This document shows, in pieces, positions 12,401 through 23,159 of a stretch of DNA of 64,000 nucleotides. Each line of letters opens with the position of its first letter. Positions within the stretch are counted from its first letter, which is position 1. The notes beneath the pieces are model-generated. The model was not told where the DNA came from and searched no databases. It saw only the letters and a program-made list of their open reading frames with translations. Source of the stretch: Aplysia californica (Eukaryota > Mollusca > Gastropoda > Aplysiida > Aplysiidae); assembly GCF_000002075.1 (NCBI RefSeq), contig NW_004797499.1, positions 382,734-446,733 on the forward strand, written 5' to 3'. The position numbers and the translations under genes are program-made.

Positions 12401-15400
12401 AAATCAACTGATTTAAATCGACCTGATTTAAATCAACCCAACCCTGATTTTCAATTATGAAAAAAAAGTAAATTGAGAACTGTATTATTTTGCAGTGACA
12501 GGGGGGAAAGCAGACTTTTAAGCATGATTATATTAGTCTACTAAACCTTATATATCTGTTTAATAAAACCAAGGAAAGGAAATCTGAATGTTTAAATATG
12601 TAAAAGCTGAATACATTTTTGAAAAGTGATTTAAATCACTGATTTTTATTTTAAAAATCAAGTTGATTAAAATTTAAAAAATCAACTGATTTAAATCAAA
12701 CCAGCTCTGATTTCAATTATGAAAAAAAAGTAAATTGAATACTGTATTATTTTACAGTGAAAGGAGGGAAAGCAGACTTTTAAGCATGATTATATTAGTC
12801 TACTAAACCTTATATCTGTTTTATGAAACCAATGAAAGGAATTCTGAATGTTGAAATGTGTAAAAACTGAATAAAAATAAAAAATTTTAAAAGTGATTTA
12901 TGTCACTGATTTTTATTTTAAAAATCAAGTTGATTTAAATTTAAAAAATCAACTGATTTAAATCAACCCAACCCTGCTTTTAAGCATGATTATATTAGTC
13001 TACTAAACCTTATATCTGTTTTATGAAACCAAGGAAAGGAATTCTGAATGTTGAAATGTGTAAAAACTGAATAAAAATAAATTTTTTTTAAAAAGTGATT
13101 TAAATCACTGATTTTTATTTAAAAAATCAAGTTGATTTAAATTTTTAAAATCAACTGATTTAAATCAACCCAACCCTGCTACTTAGTGCCTTTGTTTTTT
13201 TGTTGTTGTTTTTTTTTTTTTTCAAATACATTTTAATTCAGTTGCCTATGGTTAACAAATATGACAGTTTTCCCTTCCAAAACCATAGGCTAGATTTTCC
13301 AGTATATATTGCCTCTGGATCTCACTGGTTTTACTCCAGCCTTCGGAGAGCGCGCATCCGCCTTCGCATGAATTTCCTCCTTTTTTGAAATTCCTAAGTG
13401 GCAGCTATGTGTTTTAAATTGTATGGAGAACATAACAGGGTGGAGGGTACAGGCAATTTAGTGGTGAAATTTATTTGGGAGGTGTCGATTTCCCAGATAA
13501 ATCTAGAAATGCGGTGCGGACAAAGTGTAAGAAGTTTAGGATTTTTTTTGGTCTGTTGTTGCCGATATATTTATGTATAATCTCGTTTTGCATGTCATGT
13601 CACACTTTATACTTTATATCGAGAGTCTTAATTAAAGATGCATAAGACAGTATAATCTGTAAGTATTGAGTACTGGCGCATTCATTTCCACAAGGTCAGA
13701 AAGGTTCAAGAATTTATTATTTCTTTTATAGCTAGTTGGCATTTGTAATAGTGTTTTTTAATTCAGTAACTTGCCGAGGAAAAAAGAGGTCTCTGTAATG
13801 GTTATGATCCACTGGATTTCTCTACTGTTGGTGTATGCTCTGAAAGGATCGAATAACAACTCGCCATTGTGCAAGACATATCTTTGTGCCAGAAATAATT
13901 GTTTTCACCTTGTCTTTACCAGGAGGCTTTGGAGGAATTGGAGACCTTGAAGCAGATCATTCCAAGAGAATCTCTCGTCTACTTTCTCATGGGCAAGGTG
14001 AGAGAAACAACCTTTCAGAAATGATTGTACTGCCAAATTACATTTGTAACTTACTGAAAACATTTTTTAAAGTCTTGTTGCCGTGTTGTTGAATGGGTGT
14101 AGAGATAAAGTTTTGTTGCAGCTACTTGGCAATGAAGAAATTGAAGCCCCGCAAATCCCCAGGACCCTATAAGATCAACAATGAAATGCTTGTCAACCTC
14201 AGTTCCGTTGGTAAGGGTTATATTCTCCAGCTGATCAACAAGACATGGAATGAAAACACCATCACCAGAGCATGAAGAAATGCTGTCGTCACTCCCATTC
14301 TCAAGAAAGTAAAACCTGCTGAAGAAATGAAAAGCTATCGACCCATTTCACTCACCTCATGCATCGGGAAACTAGCAGAGAGGATGGTCTACCACCGCCT
14401 ATACTGGTGGTTGGAAACAACAGGTGCCTTGGACAGCAACCAAGCAGGATTTTGTGCGGCCAGCGAACAGATGACCAGCTCTTCAGGCTCAGTCAAAGAG
14501 TCCTTGATGGCTTTTAGGAAAAGAAGCATACAGTTGCAGTATTCGTTGATGTCCTGCAAGCTTATGATAGGGTATGGAGAAACGGTCTCCTGTATAAGAT
14601 GACACAGACAGGAATCCACGGGTAACTCTACAGATGGGTGAAGACCTTCCTTACAGACAGGACAATCCAGACCAGGATTAACAATGGTGTATCATCGAAA
14701 GCTGTTCTGGAGGAGGGCATTACCCAGGGTTCCTTTCTGAGCTGCACACTCTTCCTTGTTTTCTTCAACGACCTTCCTGAGGTACTGAAATTGGAGAAGG
14801 CCTTATATGCCTATGATCTAGCCATCTGGCATTCAAGTAAACAAGCTGGCTTCAGTGCACGACTTATAACTGAGGACCTAGATAGATTCAACTACTACTG
14901 CTGCCAGTGGAAACTAAAAGCAAATTGTACCAAGACAATCTACACTGCCTTTACAAAAAGTCCCAAAGCAAAATCTCACCATCTCACTTGCAGGAAACAA
15001 ATTCGAAAATGTTGAAAACCCGACCTACCTTGGGATCGAGCTGGAAAGCAGTTTTCATTCAAAAATCGTATCTGGTACCTGAAGACTAAGGCCAACAAGA
15101 GACTTAACCTTCTCAGATGACTGGCTATCCCTTCATGGGGAGTGGACAAGGATGCACTGAGACAGCTATATGTTGGCTATGTCAGCTCTGCCATGGAATA
15201 TAACCTAATCCTACAGACAATCTGCAGCAAACCAACTCTGAGGTCTCTTGACAAAATCCAGAACCAAGCTGTATGTTTGCCGACAATCGTCTGAAATCCG
15301 ACAATTGCGACGCGACCCGTGAGGCGGCCGATGCTATCGCTAGGCCCACCTGTATCAGTCAATGTGCGAGGCCTGGCCGACTGCCAGCGTCCCCCTTTTC

Positions 15401-18400
15401 TCCCGTCGGCTTTGTCGGCTTTTTCGTGCCGACTGCCGACGTCGGCGTTTCCGACATAATTGTCGGAACCTGAGTAGAAATGCAAATACGAAAAAGGACG
15501 ACGACCTAAATGATCTACTTTCAGTTTCGTGCTCGAGCGGCCATTTTGAATTTCGTTTTGTTGACAAATTCAATTGTTCAGATCGTGTAGATTCATTCCA
15601 GTCCGACTCACTTTGATAATAGAATCTAGAGTTCTAGATCTAGATCTAGATTTATATAGATCATTATAGACCTCAATGGAGGATTCATATTCCAATTCTA
15701 TTTTGTCAAACCCTATCATAGGTTGTGCTGTAATATTAATGTTGGTAAAAGGCATTTCATCAGGTGCGTGAATTATTTATTTATTTAGAATCTAGATCTA
15801 AACTTAAACCAAGTCTAGACTCAGCTGAGCCCCTCTGTTCGGAATCGGATGCGGATTTCTAGTTCAAGGCCTATTCCTAGATCTAGATCCTATTCACTTG
15901 TTCTACAAGATCTAGATCTAGCTAGATCTAGATTTATTTAGTTTACTAGAATCTAGATCTATATGGAGGATTCATATTCCAATTCTAGAATCTATTGTGT
16001 TATTGTATCAAACCCTATTATTATAGATCTAGCAATATGTAGATGTAGGCCATTATGCTCCTTGTAAGCCTTGTTTGTTTTGGAGTGTGGTTTTTTAATT
16101 TTAAAAATGTTTTTCATTTTGGACTTTAGCTGGCCTTTTCACATGAGGCTCGTTGCGGGTTCTTTTTTGGGGTAGGGGTAGGGTTAGGTCTCTTCTTTGT
16201 TGTGTTTGTTGGGGTGGTCGCTCGTTACTCAGAAGTCCTTCCTTATGACACCCACAAAAGCTCTTGGGGGGGGTGCGCAAAATTTTCAGACAATCTGGTT
16301 GAGGCTCACATGCAGGTCTATGTACGATTTATCTCCGGAGCTTTGAGATCCACTCCAAATGCAGCTTGCGAAATCCATACGAACCTGGAATCCTTGGACT
16401 TGGGGAGAGGGGCAACAGGTGTGGAGATGAGTGAGCTCTACAAAAGAATAGAGAAATACCACCCGAAAAGAAGAATAATCAAACAGAGACGACCAAAGAA
16501 ATGATTTCAAGGAAGATCAATACTCGGCACAGCCTCTGAACTAGTAGAAAAACACCATCTTCCATGTAACAGAGAAATGCTGAAACCTTTTAGACCAAAA
16601 CTCCCCCCAAACACTAACGTCAAGAACGCCAACATCAAAACTTCCCTCATAAAGGAGACTGTGAAAAGGGGATGCGACCCAGTAGAACTAAAGACAACAG
16701 CTCTCAAGACAATTGACTCCTACCCTAGTGGTTCAATTCATATTTACACAGATGGGTCAGCCTTCAAGGGAACTATTAATGCAGGCTTTGGGGTAAGAAT
16801 AGAACGTTCTGGCAAAAACGTGCAGAACTATTTGATGCTTGTGGTACTTCTTGTACGGAAAATCAGTATTCCAAGCTTTGAAAAACATGAATTGCGAAAG
16901 CCCAGCCTGCATATCTGTGGTTGAAACAATCAACACCTTCTTACAGATATATGCCATCGACCTGACTTTACAATAGATACCTGGCCACAGCAACATCCCA
17001 GGAAATGACAGAGCAGACACCTTTGCCAAGAAGGGAGCATCACAAACACAACCTAAAAAATCCATATCAAATCAGACAGTCAAGAACATCATCAAATGCG
17101 ACACCAGGGAACATTGGCTGAATGGATGGGCGATGGGCAAAACTGGAAGAACTGTATTTGCACACATGACTGCTCCCAACTCAAAAGATGCACTAAACTC
17201 CCTGTGTAGAAGAGAACAAGTCACTATCTTTCGTCTGCGAACACAACATATCCCAATTAATTCCTATCTAAATAGGATCCGCAAGGATACCCCACCCGAC
17301 TGCCAGGGTGAAACAGTATCACACCACTTCTTTACCTGCCGTGCACTTAGCGACCTGCGTAGTACCTGCCTACCTGCCTCCCCAGACATCGGAAATACTC
17401 TATACAACGACAAAACACAGCTGATAAAAACCTGTAAATTCTTTGCCATATCGACAGGCCGATAGTACTCAAATGGCTGCTGGATCGAAAAAGTAAAGTA
17501 AAGTTGCGGCTACTTTTCCAGCGGTATAATTCTCTGTCATTGCACATATTTCTTTCATTAAAGTGAAAAGTTCAGTGCACGCTCGTTCTTATGTTAGGGT
17601 GAATGGGTAATGGGCACCCACATATGGTTGGCTATGTCTTTGATTTGGTTCTACTTGTGTGTTCCTGGGGTGGCGTCGGTGGTCTAGTGATTAGGGTACA
17701 GGGTGTGTAATCGTGAGATTGCGTTTGAGGCTGGAAAGGAATTTTACACAAATTTTCCCATTTGCCTCAGTCTAGTAGGAAATGGGATGTTAAATTCTGA
17801 TGTCCTGTGTGTTGGAAGGGGTCTTAAACCAGTATTTTGTTTTGTTTTGTTTTTGTTCATAGTGAAAGGTGCCCATTGTTGTGCAGGCTCTCCATAAAAC
17901 TCAACTGATCAACAAGATTGAGATTAAGGGGTATCAGGGTTGCCATGGTGCTTGCTTTTTTTTTTTGTGATGCCCTCAAAATTTTATGATGCCCTCAGGT
18001 GCACAAGAAGTTGGGCAACACGCATTTGGCCATGATGAACTTCTCTTGGGCCAATGACCTCGACCCCAAGGGTCTGAACAATCAGATCAAGGTGGCGGTG
18101 GACAAACGCTATGTCACAGAGGACGATGACCCTCTGGCTAGACTGGAACAAGATGCTGGTAAGCAGGGAATTGTGTTGAGCTGTGTTGGAAGGGAGAAAG
18201 AAGAGTTGAAGAATAGAAAAATGTTGGGTAGATCTGTGTGTAAATTAGCTGACGAATCTGACATTTTGAAAATTGTAAACAATATCCCAGAAAATTGCCG
18301 ATAAAAAACTCCAAACCTATCCCAGACTGCGAAATGCGTGGCCAGCGGCACTAAAAACGATGGACTATAGTCACCAGCAGTTTAAAAAATGGCTATTCTC

Positions 18401-21400
18401 ATGTCAGCGGCATAATTTCTACGCTCATGTCGGATCGCGACCAGCACGCGGAAGGGAAGTATGAGTCATCGGGACCGGTCATGATAGGCACACAGAGGGT
18501 TACGAACTGGTCATGGATTAGGGGTGATTAGAGTGGGTGTAAGATAGGGTTGTATGGGAATCTTGTTAATAGACTTGTCGTTTAGGTTTGATGGATGTGA
18601 GAATGGCACAAGTCTCATCAAGTACAATGGAGAGGTGATGAGAAATAATAAATTTCAACAGAGTTGACCCCTAGGCCAAGAATGACTCTTAGTCTCCCCA
18701 ATTTTTATCATGGCCAAATCCAGCTGGTAAAAAAATACATTGCTAGAGTTCAAAAGCAGGGCTAAACTTTAGCACAGCTAGTGCTATATTTTTTTGCTGG
18801 TCGGTTTCAACCATATTGAATAGGAAAGGGTTAAAGCTGACTGGAGATTTTGTATCTGTGGTGATGAGCACGCTCTGGCGGTTTCTGGGATTGTTACTTT
18901 CAGGCTAGGGACACGGACAGGGACAGTCAGTTGCTGTCACAGCAACACATCTAAAAGCGTGCACGCCAAAACTGCCCATAATTTCTTTTAAAACACACCA
19001 ACCCGGCTATGTTGAACACGGACAGGCACAGACAGCAACAGCCAGCGACAGTAGGAAAATTCGAAAAGTGCGTGCACTACTTCTCCTGTCTGTCTGTTTC
19101 AAGGGAGTTAAATAAAGATACGATTACAGTGAATGTTCTTGTCAAGATGGAGGATTTTGAAGAGAAACTGATCATTGCGGTGCAAGAAAGGCCAGCAATT
19201 TATGACAAAAGTGAAAAACATCACAACGGAAATGGGTGTCTGGAAATTTGTTGCCATCTTTGTCAAATCTTCCTCAAACAGGTCTAGAAGATTTCTGAAT
19301 GTTGAAGGCTGCATTCGAAAATATTCAATGAATTTTTCCTCATCATTCACAAGCTGTGGGAGGAGATGGTGATATTCACCTAACGAAAAGCGTTTTTTGA
19401 TAATAGGATGAACCGCATATCTTCGATGAGAAATTTGTGAACGTCTTAATTTCCTTCGTAACCACAATAATAATAAGAGTTTCTTCTTCTTTGTCAGCGC
19501 CATGATTGCATAGCTGCCACTTTCCCGCTAAATAGCGGAAACTCCGCTACATCTAGCTTTCCCCGCAACTTTCCTCCTTCCTCCGCTGGACCGCTCTTGG
19601 TCGCAAATTTCATACTTTTTTTCCACGCGGAAAACACCGAACCGGGAGAGAGACGAAAACGCGGTCTGCGCATGTCCGCCCGTAGCTTTCTACTTCCGTT
19701 CTTCTAGGCCCAGCGCTAGTTTCACATTGTTTATTGTTGTGGAGCAACACAGTGTCGATCGGGCATCGGGACGTTAGCGCGCCGAGTTGTCATTGAAATT
19801 GGCGGAAATTCGAGAGAAATTGATTCAGAATGCAAAAATAAAAGGAGCTGGAATGAGAAAGAAGCAGCCGGTGTGCGACTTGAAAAGTTCATTAGAAAAT
19901 TGAACTAGCTGTTTTTTTGCGAAAGAAATCGCGGCCCGCGGCACTCCTGTTACAGTTACAGTCCTGTACAATTGCGGTCTCCCGTTTGTTTACATGACGG
20001 CTATTGTGGCTGCTGCGGAAGTGAATCTAGATTTAGATCTAGAAAATCTATCTCTAGATATAATCTAGATCTACACATATTTAGATATTTCTAGATCTAG
20101 ATTAGGTAGCCTAGGCTATAATTTTAATTCAGTTTATCTCTAAATAAGAAACACACTACAGGGGCACTAAGTGCAAACTGGACCGCAATTGTACAGGAGT
20201 GCCTGTGTATCCTTGATCCGATACTGCTCTACGTCTATGTATGTACACGTTTAAAGTGAAAGAAATCTTTTTATGAGACACCAGCTGGCAAAAAACACTA
20301 GATTTTTTTGTCACCAAGTCCAAACTGTGTCAAATTGACTCGAATTCTTGTTAGTCAACTTACTGCCTTTATGTTGTTTTTTTTGTTGTTGTTTTTTTTG
20401 TTGTTGTTTTTTTCAAATACATTTTAATTCAGTTGCCTATGGTTAACAATATGACAGTTTTCCCGTCCAAAACCGTAGGCTAGATTTTCCAGTATATATT
20501 GCCTCTGGATTTCACTGGTTTCGGAGAGCGCGCGTACGCTTTCGCGTGAATTTCCTCCTTTTTAAAAATTTCTGAGTGGCAGCTATGTGATTGACAATGT
20601 TGCTGTCTCTTGCTGCCTGTTTGAATGTGACCACATTTCCCTGTGCCTGTCTGTCCCTGTGCGACAGCAAGTAACTGTCCCTGTCTGTCTGTGTCACCGT
20701 GTTCGTACCCTAAGACTGAATCTATGTGTACAACTTTCATTTTGATTTATGCAACTGAGTTTTCAGTGTGATTTCTTGGTAATGGATTCAAAACATCAAT
20801 AGCTAGAGGCTGCACTGTGTCTATTGTCTTTGAAGCTCTGTGTCTATTGAGCTTGGAAATTTGTATTTTGCCCTGATACATAAGGGCTTGTGTCTGTATT
20901 CAAATTCTGTTCACTGGTCTACATATACTTGTTTCACATGTCTCTCATTGTGAATGTTGTTGAAGCTAGATCTGTGGGTGCTTTTAAATAGAAGCGGGTG
21001 GTTGGTGGGTGCTCTGATGAGATTTGTTCCTTCTTTCCTATTAACAGCTACTGTCCGTATCTCTCCTCCTCTTTTTTTGTTTGTTGCTCTCTTTCAAAAA
21101 GTCCGGGCTCGAGTCTCGGGTACCTGACTTCGAATTGGGGAAGTAAAGGCGGCGTGGAAAGGAACTGGCTGCCCTACCACAGTATGCCGAGGCCTAGGGA
21201 GTTGTCTCACTAAAAAGGCAATCTCCAATGTCTGGATTGGGTGCGGGAACAACTTTACTTTACTTTTACTCTCTTGTAACGCCTCTTATCTTGGGCATGT
21301 AAATGATCCAAATGTGTTACAAGTGCAGTAAAACTTTTATTTAAACTGACTTTGAAATGAAAGATACCACCATTTCAAGATATTGCCTGTTGCCATAGCT

Positions 21401-21590
21401 GTACTAACTTGTGCTCGGTGTATGCGTCTTTTTAGCCTTGGAAGGGGAAGGAGCTGGAGCAGTGGCATCAGCTGAGGCAGACGCAGGAGCAGAGGCAGAG
21501 GGAGATGAGTCAGCCAATCAGGACGAAGCAAATCTCTTCCTGATGGATGCCCCCAACCTGCAGGCCATTGAAAGTGACGAGAGTTTATGA
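3493..21590 (+). CDS. CDC27: CDC27 / APC3, anaphase-promoting complex TPR subunit (3' ten exons; 5' part off window)
   Basis: CDC27 (APC3) is a scaffold and coactivator-docking subunit of the nuclear anaphase-promoting complex, the ubiquitin ligase that targets cyclin B and securin. Ten exons read in one continuous frame across GT-AG introns: 3493-3601, 4893-4979, 5298-5470, 5901-6134, 8966-9093, 9508-9625, 10118-10246, 13923-13997, 17999-18158, 21436-21590 (TGA at 21588-21590), 455 codons in all. Visible residues 1-65 are the basic/polar linker (RRSKRTTKSQQELNEINK); 66-400 are TPR repeats with near family-identical stretches such as GNCFSLQKEHDVAIKFFQRA, MIYFKQEKFSLAE, CHIGVV and MNFSWANDLDPKG; the last about 50 residues are an Ala/Glu-rich acidic tail ending ESDESL, where vertebrate CDC27 ends ESDEF. 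The N-terminal TPRs must lie left of the window. Introns are swollen by transposons but every splice junction and the frame are intact, so the gene looks functional. Confidence 0.96.
3781..4512. mobile_element. TA-flanked inverted-repeat element M1, copy 1 (Tc1/mariner-type MITE)
   Basis: Left end CAGTCAAACCTGTGTAGG, right end CAGGTTCGACTG, with TA on both sides (3779-3780, 4513-4514). The GTGGCCGTCTTA motif recurs inside, in keeping with subterminal repeats. It shares its whole length with copy 2 at 50033-50791. No transposase. It lies in a CDC27 intron. Confidence 0.8.
6190..6656 (+). mobile_element. piggyBac-like left terminus with N-terminal transposase-like frame
   Basis: TTAA at 6186-6189 is followed by CCCGCTGACGCCG, the arrangement of piggyBac ends, then a GC-rich subterminal segment. 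A frame at 6456-6656 (66 codons) has the Ser/Glu/Asp-rich start typical of piggyBac transposases (FNESSSSESELSDPNDSE) and then ends. No matching right end was found, so the element is a fragment. Confidence 0.5.
8060..8260. mobile_element. Fragment of hAT-type element G
   Basis: Matches the left part of the element at 46676-47458: TGGGGCGAGCGGAC, CGGGTTCGTTACTCGCGG and TTTTGGGTCCGC motifs in the same order. Its right end is not present nearby. Confidence 0.65.
8405..8895 (-). mobile_element. tRNA-derived SINE, minus strand
   Basis: On the - strand the head at about 8895-8820 reads like a tRNA: an A-box-like AGTGGTAAGACTACCGG and a B-box-like GGTTGCGGGTTCG, with a body running to about 8405. 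Fold and loops are too degraded for a true tRNA gene. Confidence 0.55.
10560..11453. mobile_element. Harbinger-type MITE nested in X copy 2
   Basis: Terminal inverted repeats start AGCTGACATTCCATATGCCC and extend about 32 bp with near identity; the 3-bp TAA at 10557-10559 and 11454-11456 is the target duplication typical of PIF/Harbinger. X copy 3 passes straight from the matching left flank to the right flank (about 19706), confirming the boundaries. The interior is rich in GCGAATTTCGC-type palindromes and has no transposase. Confidence 0.85.
11772..13178. mobile_element. hAT-type element with internally amplified units, nested in X copy 2
   Basis: Ends CAGGGTTGG and CCAACCCTG with a perfect 8-bp duplication CTACTTAG (11764-11771, 13179-13186), the hallmark of hAT elements. 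It contains no transposase. Inside are about four tandem copies of a 240-280 bp unit. Confidence 0.85.
12190..13178. repeat. Tandem array of about four 240-280 bp units
   Basis: Each unit runs from a CTGTATTATTTTACAG-like segment through AAGCAGACTTTTAAGCATG, TAGTCTACTAAACCTTATAT and a palindromic GATTTAAATCA block that resembles the element's own ends. Units start near 12191, 12474, 12738 and (partial) 12976. The same unit opens the window at 1. Confidence 0.85.
14124..17503 (+). mobile_element. RNase H-bearing LINE (I-like), 5'-truncated, split by element A copy 2
   Basis: Reverse transcriptase blocks appear in order: KPRKSPGPYKINNEML, SYRPISLTSCIGKLAERM, GITQGSFLSCTLFLVFFNDL and YAYDLAIW, where the usual YADD box has lost its first Asp. 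After the inserted A element the frame resumes (FISGALRSTPNAACEIHT), followed by an RNase H domain with IHIYTDGSA and a GHSNIPGNDRAD box and a C-terminal HHFFTC zinc-like motif near 17320. Several frame breaks are present: a stop after NENTITRA (14273), frame changes near 14600 and 15015, and a stop near 16970. The 3' end has a short AAAGT-repeat tail. Inactive; it lies in a CDC27 intron. Confidence 0.85.
15274..16320. mobile_element. Element A, copy 2, inserted in the LINE
   Basis: Same order of blocks as copies 1 and 3, ending ATGCAGGTCTA at 16320. The left terminal TAGACCTGCA is missing: LINE sequence CAAGCTGTA abuts TGTTTGCCGACAATC directly. The right flank begins TGTACG, and the LINE reads on as QAVRFISGAL once the insert is ignored, so part of a TGTACG duplication plus the first bases of the element were probably lost in a small deletion. 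Confidence 0.85.
17665..17870 (+). mobile_element. tRNA-derived SINE, plus strand
   Basis: The head contains an A-box-like TGGTCTAGTGATTAGGG (about 17680) and a B-box-like GAGATTGCGTTTGAGGC about 30 bp further on, followed by a non-tRNA body. It lies in a CDC27 intron, just upstream of the exon at 17999. Confidence 0.5.
18290..18640 (+). mobile_element. LINE 3' fragment (CR1/L2-like C-terminus)
   Basis: A frame reads LRNAWPAALKTMDYSHQQFK, of the type LWNxLP...SLxxFK that ends CR1/L2 reverse-transcriptase proteins, then stops near 18462. No RT core is present. Confidence 0.4.
19108..19503 (-). pseudogene. Harbinger transposase N-terminal fragment, 131 codons
   Basis: Residues about 18-75 carry the conserved N-terminal region of animal Harbinger (HARBI1-like) transposases: RRSQISHRRYAVHPIIKKR, EYHHLLPQL, then DEEKFIEYFRMQPSTFRNLL. 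In whole members a DDE nuclease domain of some 250 residues follows; here the frame diverges after NFQTPIS and stops, so the nuclease is lost. Element X is inserted 5 bp upstream of the ATG, separating it from its terminus. Not expected to be active. Confidence 0.75.
19509..20587. mobile_element. Element X, copy 3
   Basis: Ends CATAGCTGCCACTTTC and AGTGGCAGCTATG with a perfect 6-bp duplication TGATTG (19503-19508, 20588-20593). It is the least disturbed X copy (1,079 bp) and lacks the Harbinger and hAT insertions of copy 2. Its middle (about 19860-20220) is not shared with copy 2. No protein is recognisable. Confidence 0.85.
20990..21345 (+). mobile_element. SINE pair (S family, interrupted by a second SINE) in the last CDC27 intron
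   Basis: The GTTGGTGGGTGCTCTGATG...CTCCTTCTTTCCTAT head and a GTGTTACAAGTGCAGTAAAAC tail match copies at 35966 and 60412. Between them, about 21100-21265, sits another tRNA-like unit with a CGAGTCTCGGG box and a TTTACTTTACTTTTAC end. It ends about 90 bp before the last CDC27 exon. Confidence 0.5.
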
Positions 21591-23153
21591 TGACTGTGAC
21601 TTGCGCTAGGTGTAGGAGAATGACTCTGAAGGGAGGAATGACAACATGCCACAACTGTTGGGAAGTGATTCTGTTTGCTTGCTATATTTTATTTCTCTGA
21701 TTTCTGTGATCTTCTGATGGGTGGAAATGGAGTGAGTCATAATGGATGAATTGTTACGTGTGAGGTTCGAATGTACAAATAAATGAAACATAGCTCTAAT
21801 GTAGTCCTGTGGGTACATTTTATCACTGTAGGATTCTAAACGGCTAACTCAGTTTCTGTAAATTTTACAGTGGAGTGAAAAAAACTAAGCGAGGCTGTTA
21901 TATATATACATTTTAGCTGTTAAAAATCCAACATTGTAGTGACTATTTGGATATGTTAATGTGGCTGTAAGTTATTTATAGGATGCATTGTGTGATGTGT
22001 GTCTGAATTCAGAGAGAAAAAAACACACAAAAAACTGCATTTTAGGGAGTAAGCTGTTTAGAATCCTACAACGATGATTTTGAGAATATTGTGATGTTGT
22101 TTCCTCGAAGTATGGCCACTTCTCCTCTTTCTTCTCTTGTCTTTTAAAAAACTGAAATTGTTCTATTCCACTTGTTTAGAGATTGCACAAGCTTGAATTT
22201 TCTTCTTCTGTTTCCACAAATTGAAAAGTATTGTATAGTGATGGTTATATCTGAATTGACTGTAGTTGAAGGAGAAGAAAAGGAATAACATCTGCCTCCT
22301 GTGCAAAGACTATGTTACACAGGCAGTTCAAAATAAAAACCCTCATATAAACTTGCTATGCAATTCTGCTGCCAAAGACCTCTGTTCACAATACATCTGA
22401 TAATGTGGTAGGAGCAAAATGATTTTTACTGCAGTACTGACTATAGTTAATTGTGGCTATGTATTATTTTTTTTAAAAACATAAATATATTATATCCTGG
22501 TCTTGAAATACTTTCACAAGATGTCATTATTCAGTTTGACTAGAATAAGGGTTGAATGTTTTTAAAAATCATTTTATTTCCAGCACAACTGACTTTTGCT
22601 AAATGTTTTCTTTTTTCCTTTTAAACTTTTCTTTCTAATGTGTTACGTTTCTTTTCATATACGGTTGATTTTTGTGCATGGAAAGCTTTGGGTACATAGT
22701 TATTGATAGATTGGATTATCAAACCAATTTGTCTATTTTAGTGGAGCTGGCATAGTTTTCAGAATTTATGACCCATTAGGAATAAAATGTTTGAAAAAGA
22801 TTGTAGAATAAAGAGCAAATATACTGTGTTCCTGTTTTATCCTACGTCATATTTTATTAAATTGTCAACCCTACTTTTTGCTTTTTGACTAATCAATACA
22901 ATGTGTTCCCTCATAGAAGAACAGTTGAGCGAGTGGTTGGAATTTGAATTATTGAAAAGGTATTCTACTCACTATTTCTGAAGCTAAACCGGGTATTTTT
23001 TAGTACCAAGTTGATTCTGAGCAAAATTTCTCTTTCTCTCTCCATTGAGCTGGAGTAAATAAAAAAGAACACACCTGCACTGTCTAAAACTTTAGTTGGA
23101 TATTAAATACTTGAACGGATGCAACGGCATTCTTCAGCTGGATTGTTCTTTTC
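21591..23153 (+). other. CDC27 3' UTR and downstream AT-rich DNA
   Basis: No coding frame or transposon end was recognised. The segment is AT-rich and holds polyadenylation signals at 21778, 22781 and 22807. Confidence 0.45.
21778..21783 (+). terminator. CDC27 proximal polyadenylation signal
   Basis: AATAAA lies 188 bp after the CDC27 stop. Further copies at 22781-22786, 22807-22812 and 25406-25411 could serve longer 3' UTR forms; the sequence alone cannot say which is used. Confidence 0.5.
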
Positions 23154-23159
23154 CTTGTA

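Larger units (their letters stand above)
10361..13409. mobile_element. Element X, copy 2, carrying two nested insertions
   Basis: Ends CATAGCTGCCACTTTC (10361) and AAGTGGCAGCTATG (to 13409). Flanks TATTTT and TGTTTT agree at five of six positions, consistent with an aged 6-bp duplication. Only about 750 bp is X itself; the rest is a Harbinger-type element (10560-11453) and a hAT-type element (11772-13178). Copy 3 at 19509 lacks both and acts as an empty site. No coding content is recognisable in X. Confidence 0.82.
18906..20713 (-). mobile_element. Harbinger remnant, split by element X copy 3
   Basis: Inner ends share GGGACAGT, TTGCTGTC and ACAGGGACAG motifs in inverse orientation (left about 18908-18950, right about 20640-20710), the right end reading CCGTGTTCGTACCC then TAA. 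The left end has lost two short stretches relative to the right. Between them, on the - strand, lies the start of a Harbinger transposase. Flanking TAG/TAA may be a decayed 3-bp duplication. Confidence 0.55.
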
